In this document: in pieces, positions 15,689 through 22,750 of the stretch
Position numbering within the stretch: position 1 is the stretch's first letter
How the letters are laid out: every line of letters starts with the position of its first letter
Notes under the pieces: generated by a model
Databases searched by the model: none
Told to the model about the DNA's origin: nothing
What the model saw: the letters and a program-made list of their open reading frames with translations, nothing else
Origin: Actinomycetota bacterium
GTDB lineage: Bacteria > Actinomycetota > Humimicrobiia > Humimicrobiales > Humimicrobiaceae
NCBI GenBank assembly: GCA_018400395.1
Contig: JAGYMN010000012.1
Location: forward strand, 1-22,750
Direction of reading: 5' to 3'
DNA length: 22,750 nucleotides
Made by a program: the position numbers and the translations under genes

Positions 15689-18534
15689 ACTTTTGCAGTT
15701 TGCATGTGTTTTGACAGATATCTTTTTAAATATCTTCCGGTATATGAATAAGTAATATTGCTGATTTCCTCCGGGGTACCCGTGGCTATAACCATACCTC
15801 CCTTATTTCCGCCTTCCGGACCAAGATCTATTATATAATCTGCAGCTTTTATAACCTCCATATTATGTTCTATTACAAGAACTGTATTGCCAGCATCTAC
15901 CAATCTGTTAAGAATCTTCAGCAGCTTTTTAATATCATCAAAATGCAGTCCCGTAGTCGGCTCATCAAGCAGATAAAGTGTATTACCCGTGCTTCTTTTA
16001 GACAGTTCAGCTGACAATTTTATCCTCTGCGCTTCTCCTCCTGATAGTGTCGTCGACGGCTGTCCAAGCTTTATGTAACCGAGACCGACATCGTTTATAA
16101 GCTCCAGCTTATTTTTTATTCTCGGTATATTCCTGAAAAAGGACAGGGCCTCCTCTACGGTCATATTAAGGACATCATCAATATTTTTACCCTTATATTT
16201 TATTTCCAGTGTATCCCTGTTAAATCTTTTTCCCTTGCAGACTTCACATGGTACATATATGTCAGGCAGAAAGTGCATCTCTATCTTTATCATTCCATCA
16301 CCTTTGCAGTATTCGCACCTTCCTCCTTTTATATTAAAGCTGAACCTCCCCGGCTTATATCCCCTTAATCTTGCATCATGGGTCTTTGAAAATAATTCCC
16401 TTATATAGGTAAATACCCCGGTGTATGTCGCAGGATTTGAGCGCGGGGTCCTTCCTATCGGAGACTGGTCTATAACAATAACTTTGTCCAGATTTTCAGC
16501 GTTCAGGATATCATCATGCTCTCCAGAATGCATATGAGATTTCATAAGCCTGTTTGAAAGAGAGGGATATAGTATCTCATTTATAAGTGTGCTCTTACCG
16601 GATCCGGAGACCCCTGTAACTGCTATCATTTTTGCTAATTCTATGTCTACATCAATATTTTTTAGATTATGTTCTCTGGCTCCCTTTATTGTTATTCTCT
16701 TTCCACTGCCCTCCCTTCTTTTTTCAGGAACAGGAATGAACTTTGTTCCCTTAAGATACTCACCTGTTATTGAGCCGGTACAATCATATATATCTTTGAG
16801 ACTGCCGTTAAATACGATATTACCTCCATGAATTCCTGCACCGGGTCCTATGTCTACTATATGATCTGATTTTCTAATGGTTTCTTCATCATGTTCTATA
16901 ACGATTATAGTATTGCCAAGATCCCTTAACCTCTTCAGTGCATCTATCAATTTTGAGTTATCTCTCTGATGAAGACCGATACTTGGTTCATCAAGTATAT
17001 AGAGTACACCTACCAGACCGGACCCTATCTGGGTAGCAAGCCTTATTCGCTGTGATTCCCCTCCTGAAAGTGTGCTGGATTTTCTGAACAGGGTAAGATA
17101 TCCCAATCCTACATCCTTTAAAAACTTCAGCCGTTCAGTTATCTCCTTTATCAGACTCTTACCAATAAGCATTTCCCTTTCGGAAAGTTTTAACCTTTCC
17201 AGCCATTCAATATTTTCTTCAATGGTCATCTCGCAAAAATCTGCAATAGAAAGCCCATTTATCTTTACTGCAAGACTCTCCTTTTTTAACCTTTTCCCCT
17301 GACAGACCGGGCAGGGTGCATTTGCTATAATTTTTTCTATCTTGCTCCTCTGGTTATCAGAATCAGTTTCCATATACAGCCGGCTGAGGTTACTGACAAG
17401 ACCCTCAAATTTAATATAATAAAACCGTACCTGGCCTCTGTGATTTCTGTATCTGACTTTTATTTTTTTTCCTTCTGTACCATAAAAGATTATCTTTTTT
17501 ACCTTTTCGTCAAGGTCCCTGAATGGTTTGTACAGGTCAAAATCATATTCTTCCGCAAGGCTTCTCATTAATTGCGGATAATAGTTGGAGTAATTCATGT
17601 TAAAAAATGGAATGGCTCCGTCCATTATACTGAGCTCCGGATTCTCAACTAAAAGCCCGGGGTCAACTTTCCTGCTTATTCCAAGGCCGCCGCATTCCTC
17701 ACAGGCTCCATAAGGACTGTTGAAGGAAAACATCCTCGGGGTCAACTCTTCATAACTGATACCGCAATCGACACAGGAGAAATTCTCTGAAAAACTTATT
17801 ATTTCTCCACTATCAGATAATTGTATGTATACAATGCCTCCGCTTTCCTTAAGTGATATCTCTATATCCTCTGCCAGTCTTTTTCTTATATCATGGCTCA
17901 TCCTGAGCCTGTCTACTATTATCTCGATATTATGCTTAATGTTTTTATCCAGTCTGAGATCAAAATTTTCTCCAAGTTCATAAACAGTACCGTCTACTCT
18001 TACCCTTATGAAGCCGTCTTTATAAATATTCTCAAACGTCCTGCTATACTCCCCCTTCCTTCCGCGTATAATCGGGGACAGAACCTGGAATTTAGTACCT
18101 GGATCCAGTTCCATTATCTTTTCTATAATCTGATCTACGGTTTGCCTGGTTATAGGTTTTCCACAGATATAGCAATAGGGTATTCCGATCCTTGCATAAA
18201 GAACCCTCAGATAATCATATATTTCTGTAATAGTGCCCACAGTAGACCGCGGATTTTTAGAAACCCCCTTCTGATTTATCGAAACAGCAGGAGAAAGCCC
18301 TTCTATCAAATCTACGTCGGGTTTTTCCATCTGCCCCAGAAACTGCCTTGCATAGGAAGATAGCGATTCGACATATCTTCTCTGACCCTCTGCATAAATA
18401 GTATCAAAAGCTAGTGACGACTTGCCGGAACCGCTTACACCGGTAAAAACTATAAGACTGTTCCTGGGAATCCTGAGGCTTATATTATTAAGGTTATGCT
18501 CCCTTGCTCCTTTTATATATATTTCTTCCTTCAT
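15685..18534 (-). CDS. uvrA: Excinuclease ABC subunit A
   Basis: UvrA is the damage-recognition ATPase of nucleotide excision repair and loads UvrB onto lesions. The 949-residue protein has two ABC modules. The first has Walker A GVSGSGKSS and signature LSGGESQRI; the second has GVSGSGKSTLI and LSGGEAQRIKLS. Zinc-binding cysteine pairs appear as CVDCG with CEECGG and as CEYCKGDG with CEVCKGKR, the latter near the C-terminal DNA-binding insertion. A start at 18561 is open in the frame, but I prefer ATG 18534 (MKEEIYIKGAREHNLNNI). It gives the usual N-terminus and has GGAAAAG directly upstream. Even so the start lies inside uvrB by 41 bases. The stop shares ATGA with uvrC. Confidence 0.97.
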   Translation of the reverse strand: MKEEIYIKGAREHNLNNISLRIPRNSLIVFTGVSGSGKSSLAFDTIYAEGQRRYVESLSSYARQFLGQMEKPDVDLIEGLSPAVSINQKGVSKNPRSTVGTITEIYDYLRVLYARIGIPYCYICGKPITRQTVDQIIEKIMELDPGTKFQVLSPIIRGRKGEYSRTFENIYKDGFIRVRVDGTVYELGENFDLRLDKNIKHNIEIIVDRLRMSHDIRKRLAEDIEISLKESGGIVYIQLSDSGEIISFSENFSCVDCGISYEELTPRMFSFNSPYGACEECGGLGISRKVDPGLLVENPELSIMDGAIPFFNMNYSNYYPQLMRSLAEEYDFDLYKPFRDLDEKVKKIIFYGTEGKKIKVRYRNHRGQVRFYYIKFEGLVSNLSRLYMETDSDNQRSKIEKIIANAPCPVCQGKRLKKESLAVKINGLSIADFCEMTIEENIEWLERLKLSEREMLIGKSLIKEITERLKFLKDVGLGYLTLFRKSSTLSGGESQRIRLATQIGSGLVGVLYILDEPSIGLHQRDNSKLIDALKRLRDLGNTIIVIEHDEETIRKSDHIVDIGPGAGIHGGNIVFNGSLKDIYDCTGSITGEYLKGTKFIPVPEKRREGSGKRITIKGAREHNLKNIDVDIELAKMIAVTGVSGSGKSTLINEILYPSLSNRLMKSHMHSGEHDDILNAENLDKVIVIDQSPIGRTPRSNPATYTGVFTYIRELFSKTHDARLRGYKPGRFSFNIKGGRCEYCKGDGMIKIEMHFLPDIYVPCEVCKGKRFNRDTLEIKYKGKNIDDVLNMTVEEALSFFRNIPRIKNKLELINDVGLGYIKLGQPSTTLSGGEAQRIKLSAELSKRSTGNTLYLLDEPTTGLHFDDIKKLLKILNRLVDAGNTVLVIEHNMEVIKAADYIIDLGPEGGNKGGMVIATGTPEEISNITYSYTGRYLKRYLSKHMQTAKV

Positions 18535-20578
18535 CTTTTCCGGTACCCGGCATTTTAACATTAATAATATTTTTTAATCTCTTTATTTCATCCCTTATTG
18601 CAGCTGCCTTTTCAAAATTCAATTCCCTGGCTTCTATATGCATCTGTTCTTCAAGCCCTGAGATAATATTTACAAAATTTGAGGGACCCATTTTCAGTAT
18701 GCTGCTTTCAGTAATTTCCTCATCAATTGTTTTTCCGCTATTTTCCTTACTCCGGGATTTTACAGCCGTTTTTATTCCCCTATTATATAGTATGTCTGAA
18801 ATCGCCTTGCTTATTGACTTCGGAATTATATTATTCTTATCATTAAATTCTATCTGTATCTTCCTTCTTCTTTCTGTCTCGCCTAAAGCACTTTTTATAG
18901 ACCCTGTAATATTATCCGCATACATTATTACCCTTCCGTTTATATTTCTTGCTGCTCTTCCTATGGTCTGTATCAGAGATATCTCTGACCTTAAAAATCC
19001 TTCTTTATCAGCATCCAGTATCGCCACAAGTGATACTTCCGGAAGGTCCAGACCTTCCCTTAAGAGATTTATTCCCACAAGCACATCGAATTCTCCCGAC
19101 CTGAGATCACGCAATATTTCTATCCTCTCAAGTGTATCTATATTCGAATGCAGGTAACGGGCCTTTATATCATTACCTGAAAGATAGTCGGTAAGGTCTT
19201 CTGCCATTCTTTTGGTAAGGGTTGTTATAAGAACCCTTTCACCTCTTTTTACTATTTTTTTTATCTCTCCTATCAGGTCATCTATCTGGCCTCTCGTAGG
19301 CCTGACTATAACTTCAGGGTCTATCAGTCCTGTAGGCCTTATAATCTGTTCTACCACCTGGCTGCTTACATTCCTCTCGTAAGGCCCGGGAGTAGCCGAG
19401 GTAAATATAACCCTTTTTACCTTCTCTTCAAATTCCATAAATCTAAGCGGCCTATTATCCAGCGCTGAAGGCAGCCTGAAACCGTAATCTACAAGTGTCT
19501 GTTTCCTGGAACGGTCACCCTTATACATTCCCCTTATCTGCGGGACCCCTATGTGCGATTCATCTATGACCACCAAAAAATCATCAGGGAAGAAATCAAT
19601 CAATGTACTGGGAGCTTCTCCGGGCCTCTTGCCTGTTATATGTCTTGAATAATTTTCTATCCCGCTGCAAAAGCCGAGTTCTGCTATCATCTCCATATCA
19701 TATCTTGTGCGCGATTCTATACGCTGCGCTTCCAGCAGCTTGCTCCTGCTTTTATAATATTTTATCCTTTCTTCTAATTCTTCTTCAATTGTTCCGAGGG
19801 CCCTCTCGACCCATTCTGCAGTAGCTAGAAAATGCGTTGCAGGAGATATTATATATGCATCGATTTTTTTAAATATTTCCCCTGATAGCGGATCAAATTC
19901 CTCAATTTTCTCTATTTCCTCACCAAATAACTGTATTCTTACCGCCCTGTCCTGATATGCTGGATATACCTCCAGTATATCACCCTTCACCCTGAATTTG
20001 CCATTTGAAAAATCATATTCATTTCTCTCATAACGTATGTTAACAAGTTTTTTTATAAGTTCTTCCCGGTTAAAATCGTGCCCTGTTCTTAAGACTATCC
20101 TCTGCTTTTCGTACTCTGAAGGTGATCCCAGGCCATATATACATGAAACACTTGCTACTACAATCACATCATCCCTTGTATAGAGCGAATTCGTGGTAGA
20201 GAGCCTTAATTTTTCTATATCTTCATTTATTGAAGTGTCCTTTTCTATATAAATATCCCTTCCTGGAAGATATGCCTCCGGCTGGTAATAATCGTAATAG
20301 CTTACAAAATACTCTACTGCATTATTGGGGAAAAAATCCCTGAACTCGCTGCACAACTGTGCTGCAAGGGTTTTATTAGGAGCAAGCACCAGTGTTGGCA
20401 GCTGAATATTCTTTATAACATTTGCTATTGTATAGGTTTTCCCGGAACCCGTTACTCCAAGAAGGCTCTGATATTTATAATTTTTTTTCAAGCCTTCCGT
20501 AAGTTTTTCTATTGCCTTATTTTGATCACCGCGGGGTGAGTAATTTGATACTAATTTAAATCTGTTATTCTTTTGCAT
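18494..20578 (-). CDS. uvrB: Excinuclease ABC subunit B
   Basis: UvrB is the helicase-like subunit that verifies damage and recruits UvrC. The 694 residues show Walker A GVTGSGKT (41-48), the damage-probing beta-hairpin with SYYDYYQPEAYLP (about 93-105), helicase motif II VVIDESHIGV, and motifs V-VI with GINLLREGLDLPEVSLV and QTIGRAARN. A C-terminal UVR motif (about 645-680) includes FEKAAAIRDEIKRL and contacts UvrC. The ATG lies 14 bases inside the end of coaE with AAGG almost adjacent, so initiation probably depends on coupling. The 3' end overlaps uvrA by 41 bases or more. The order coaE-uvrB-uvrA-uvrC puts the whole incision system under one upstream control point. Confidence 0.98.
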   Translation of the reverse strand: MQKNNRFKLVSNYSPRGDQNKAIEKLTEGLKKNYKYQSLLGVTGSGKTYTIANVIKNIQLPTLVLAPNKTLAAQLCSEFRDFFPNNAVEYFVSYYDYYQPEAYLPGRDIYIEKDTSINEDIEKLRLSTTNSLYTRDDVIVVASVSCIYGLGSPSEYEKQRIVLRTGHDFNREELIKKLVNIRYERNEYDFSNGKFRVKGDILEVYPAYQDRAVRIQLFGEEIEKIEEFDPLSGEIFKKIDAYIISPATHFLATAEWVERALGTIEEELEERIKYYKSRSKLLEAQRIESRTRYDMEMIAELGFCSGIENYSRHITGKRPGEAPSTLIDFFPDDFLVVIDESHIGVPQIRGMYKGDRSRKQTLVDYGFRLPSALDNRPLRFMEFEEKVKRVIFTSATPGPYERNVSSQVVEQIIRPTGLIDPEVIVRPTRGQIDDLIGEIKKIVKRGERVLITTLTKRMAEDLTDYLSGNDIKARYLHSNIDTLERIEILRDLRSGEFDVLVGINLLREGLDLPEVSLVAILDADKEGFLRSEISLIQTIGRAARNINGRVIMYADNITGSIKSALGETERRRKIQIEFNDKNNIIPKSISKAISDILYNRGIKTAVKSRSKENSGKTIDEEITESSILKMGPSNFVNIISGLEEQMHIEARELNFEKAAAIRDEIKRLKNIINVKMPGTGKDEGRNIYKRSKGA

Positions 20579-21197
20579 CCTTGCTTTTTTTGTTATCTAT
20601 ATTATTCATTATACTACAGGCCTTCTCATACAATTTTTTTTTATCTCCATCATTTATTATAATATAGTCTACCCTTCCATCATTTATTTTTATATGCTGA
20701 CCTTTTATAATCAATCTTGCTTCTTTATCACTCAGACCTCTATTTTTTAATAATTTTTCTCTCTTTTCCCTATCAGAATCCACAAGTATTATATAATCAC
20801 ACAGAATATCCAGCTTTGCGCCAAATAATACCGCAGCATCTATTATTACATGCTCATAATCACCGGCAGATTTTATAATATTTTTTATCTCTTTTCTAAT
20901 ACAGGGGAACATGATTCGGTTTAATTTCATCAAATCTTCTTCTTTTGAAAATACTTTTTCTGCGAGTCTTTTGAAAATAATATTATTTTCCTTATCGAAA
21001 ATATTATCCCCAAAAACCCTTTTTACTTTTAACTTTATCTCAGGATACTTCTCGTACAGGCCTTTTGCAGTTTTATCCACATCTATAACCATTAAATTGC
21101 CGCCGGACTTTTTTAAAAAATCAGCTACAGTGCTTTTGCCTGAAGATACCGTACCTGTTATTCCAATAATACTAATATTCCCAGCTCCTTTCAGCAT
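20565..21197 (-). CDS. coaE: Dephospho-CoA kinase
   Basis: CoaE phosphorylates the ribose 3'-hydroxyl of dephospho-CoA, the last step of coenzyme A synthesis. The product has 210 residues from ATG 21197, or 203 from the alternative start. The P-loop GITGTVSSGKST (12-23) matches the family, and the CoaE-type DAAVLFGAKLD and later lid segment are present. The ATG has no Shine-Dalgarno. An AAAGGAG lies just inside the frame (21191-21185), eight bases before an in-frame ATT (21176) that would give the canonical N-terminus M-S-I-I-G-I-T-G. An AUU start is therefore possible, though unproven. The gene follows rpsA by 165 bases and overlaps uvrB by 14. Confidence 0.95.
   Translation of the reverse strand: MLKGAGNISIIGITGTVSSGKSTVADFLKKSGGNLMVIDVDKTAKGLYEKYPEIKLKVKRVFGDNIFDKENNIIFKRLAEKVFSKEEDLMKLNRIMFPCIRKEIKNIIKSAGDYEHVIIDAAVLFGAKLDILCDYIILVDSDREKREKLLKNRGLSDKEARLIIKGQHIKINDGRVDYIIINDGDKKKLYEKACSIMNNIDNKKSKDAKE
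21185..21191 (-). promoter_or_regulatory. Shine-Dalgarno inside the coaE frame
   Basis: AAAGGAG is encoded by codons 3-5 of the annotated coaE frame, eight bases before ATT codon 8. No ATG, GTG or TTG in frame follows at a useful distance. Either it serves an AUU start or it is simply the coding of Lys-Gly-Ala. Confidence 0.35.
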
Positions 21198-21215
21198 TAC
21201 AGTTTTTCTATTTTA

Positions 21216-21322
21216 ATTATTCCTGTAAATAAAAACATGATGGAAAATTTTTAACATTGAAATATACGGATATTATATTAATAACCTGTACCGGCCAAAC
21301 AGGCAAGCATACAGGAAATAAT
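21216..21322 (-). promoter_or_regulatory. rpsA-coaE spacer with two mutually exclusive pairings
   Basis: On the transcribed strand, CCTGTA at 21315-21310 can pair with TACAGG at 21290-21285. It can instead form a longer helix with TACAGGAATAAT at 21227-21216, using ATTATT plus one bulged T on its 5' side (21322-21310). The two pairings exclude each other, as in leader switches. The A/T part could arise by chance, and no strong terminator hairpin with a U tract is visible. Confidence 0.2.
21272..21298 (-). promoter_or_regulatory. Candidate promoter for coaE and the uvr block
   Basis: A perfect TATAAT (21277-21272) lies 15 bases after TTGGCC (21298-21293, 4 of 6 matches to TTGACA) on the minus strand, 75 bases before the coaE ATG. 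The spacing is slightly short. It is the best promoter-like pair in the spacer and would drive coaE-uvrB-uvrA-uvrC separately from rpsA. Confidence 0.35.
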
Positions 21323-21362
21323 ATTATTAATTGATTTTATTTTAATTCAGGATAAGAGTTAC

Positions 21363-22750
21363 TCAATCAAGGTTGGCTTCATCCTTGAGTTCCCTCAGGA
21401 TTTCCTTGATCTGTTTCTCTTTTTCATTAACAGGAGCAGTGCTGCTGTCGGGATTGTCTTCTTCGTCTTCACCTGAAATGTCTTGCTTTACAGAATCCTT
21501 TGCTTCAGCGTTGTTTTGCAGGGATTTCCCGGATTTTAAATCTTCCTTTTCCTCTTTTGCTGATTCCTTATCATCTGGCTTCTTATTTTCTTTCTTCTTG
21601 TCCTCTTCCTTCACTTCACCAGTTTCTTCTTCTTTTTCTTCTACCGGGTTTTCTACCTGTTTTACGCTGAAAGCCATACGCCTTTTGTCAAAATCTATAT
21701 CAATTATCCTGATTATAAGCTCATCCCCTATCTTTGCAACATCACTTGGTTTTCTGACAGGCTCGTCGGATAATTCTGAAATATGTACTAATCCCTCCAG
21801 GCCTTCTTCTATCTGGACGAAAAGACCGAATTTTACTATTCTTGTAACCTTTCCATTAACAATATCGTTCTTTGAATATTTCTTTATTTTCTCCAGCCAT
21901 GGATCTTTCTGGGTCTGCTTTAACCCCAGTGACAGCCTCTGCTTTTCATAATCTATATCAAGTATTTCTACTTCTACCTTCTGGTTTACTTCAACTACTT
22001 CCGATGGATGTTTCACATGATTCCAGGATAGTTCTGAGATATGAACCAGGCCATCGACACCATCTACATCCACAAAAGCACCGAAATCAGCTATGCTTGT
22101 TATAACTCCTTCTCTTATCTGGCCAACTTCCATATTTTCCATTATCTCTTTTCTCTGTTCCCTTCTCTCGTTCTCTATTATGGCCTTCCTTGAAAGAACA
22201 ACGTTATTCCTGTTTCTATCCACTTCTATGATCCTGCACGTGCATTTATCTCCTATATATGAATCAAGATCTCTGGTCTTCCTTACATCTATCAATGATG
22301 CTGGAAGGAAACCCCTGAGACCTATATCGACTATAAGGCCGCCTTTTACGCTTTCAATTATCTCACCTTCTATTGTCTCATTGTTTTCATATATCTTCTC
22401 TATTTTGTCAAAATTCTTTTCCATCTCTGCCCTTTTTTTAGAAAGGATGCACCTTCCATCCTGGTCTTCCTTCTGTAGGACTATGATGTCGATCTCCTCA
22501 TCGACTTTTAGTAAATCTTCCGGCTTTACGCTATTCCTTATCGAAATCTCATTCAGTGGTATGACCCCTTCAGATTTGAATCCTATGTCTACAAGCACCT
22601 CATCTTTCTCTATTTTCACAACACGGCCCCTGATTATATCCCCTTCCTTGAAGCTAACTATGGTAATATCATAATTAGGAACCATTTCCCCCTTTTCATT
22701 CTTTACCATATAATTTTCATCAGTCACTCTTATATTAATATTATTTTCCA
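21363..22750 (-). CDS. rpsA: Ribosomal protein S1 homologue, four S1 domains (5' end at window edge)
   Basis: This is an RNA-binding protein that helps mRNA bind the 30S subunit. From the GTG at 22727 it has 454 residues. Four S1 domains lie at about 25-95, 112-180, 197-270 and 284-360. The last two are the most typical, with DFGAFVDVDGVDGLVHISEL and KFGLFVQIEEGLEGLVHISE. A Lys/Glu-rich tail of about 90 residues follows and looks disordered. Four domains fit the shorter S1 type of Gram-positive and actinobacterial lineages, not the six-domain E. coli protein. The GTG has no Shine-Dalgarno and the frame stays open to the edge, reading ENNINIR before V-T-D. The last bases read TGG, so an ATG beginning one base outside the window is likely. 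No clear terminator follows the stop. Confidence 0.93.
   Translation of the reverse strand, partial: ENNINIRVTDENYMVKNEKGEMVPNYDITIVSFKEGDIIRGRVVKIEKDEVLVDIGFKSEGVIPLNEISIRNSVKPEDLLKVDEEIDIIVLQKEDQDGRCILSKKRAEMEKNFDKIEKIYENNETIEGEIIESVKGGLIVDIGLRGFLPASLIDVRKTRDLDSYIGDKCTCRIIEVDRNRNNVVLSRKAIIENERREQRKEIMENMEVGQIREGVITSIADFGAFVDVDGVDGLVHISELSWNHVKHPSEVVEVNQKVEVEILDIDYEKQRLSLGLKQTQKDPWLEKIKKYSKNDIVNGKVTRIVKFGLFVQIEEGLEGLVHISELSDEPVRKPSDVAKIGDELIIRIIDIDFDKRRMAFSVKQVENPVEEKEEETGEVKEEDKKKENKKPDDKESAKEEKEDLKSGKSLQNNAEAKDSVKQDISGEDEEDNPDSSTAPVNEKEKQIKEILRELKDEANLD

Noticed and set aside
18504..19157. 217-codon plus-strand open frame opposite uvrB
   Set aside because: It is the antisense of an unmistakable uvrB, its product is low-complexity Ser/Leu/Phe-rich, and it has no recognisable domain.
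21373..22674. Two plus-strand open frames of about 190 codons opposite rpsA
   Set aside because: Both are Ser/Phe-rich mirror images of the Lys/Glu-rich S1 coding sequence and show no family features.
1..22750. CRISPR arrays, tRNA or rRNA genes, phage or toxin-antitoxin modules
   Set aside because: No repeat-spacer pattern, cloverleaf or matching protein family was seen on either strand.

Overview
The window is a dense, AT-rich bacterial chromosome segment in which every convincing gene lies on the minus strand, so transcription runs from high to low coordinates. No rRNA, tRNA, CRISPR array or intact mobile element is visible. No gene-free stretch exceeds about 300 bases; the longest is roughly 220 bases between uvrC and rapZ. 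The order rpsA-coaE-uvrB-uvrA-uvrC-rapZ followed by gap-pgk-tpiA is best known from Actinomycetota. The gpmI-secG continuation and the low GC recall Clostridia. The simplest inference is a low-GC, probably monoderm, deep-branching actinomycetote or related Terrabacteria lineage. This rests on gene order and lipoprotein-type signal peptides, not on phylogeny.

Reading with transcription: (1) 22750-21363 is a four-S1-domain ribosomal protein S1 homologue whose true start is probably one base outside the window. (2) 21197-13802 is an overlapping block of coaE and all three nucleotide-excision-repair genes, uvrB, uvrA and uvrC. UvrA2B2 finds the lesion, UvrB is loaded, and UvrC makes both incisions. 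(3) A 221-base spacer holds what looks like one insertion-sequence end; rapZ follows at 13580. The yvcK and whiA genes that often follow rapZ are absent. (4) 12537-7578 is a lower-glycolysis cluster, gap, pgk, tpiA and gpmI, followed by secG. A strong hairpin separates gap from pgk. Together the four enzymes convert triose phosphates to 2-phosphoglycerate; enolase is not present here. (5) 7446-6 is an oligopeptide/dipeptide-type ABC importer: lipoprotein OppA, permeases OppB and OppC, ATPases OppD and OppF, then a second binding protein. A perfect hairpin after oppA probably sets a higher oppA to permease ratio.

Most of the window is ordinary housekeeping sequence. The most unusual item is the last gene (1739-6). 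Its two halves match the C-terminal and then the N-terminal half of an extracellular solute-binding protein, the reverse of the normal order. It stops at a point where a one-base frame change would restore homology to its own N-terminal segment. It may be a circularly permuted binding protein, or part of a longer tandem binding protein broken by a frameshift at the window edge. Lesser points are a possible AUU start for coaE, alternative pairings in the rpsA-coaE spacer, and the insertion-sequence end.
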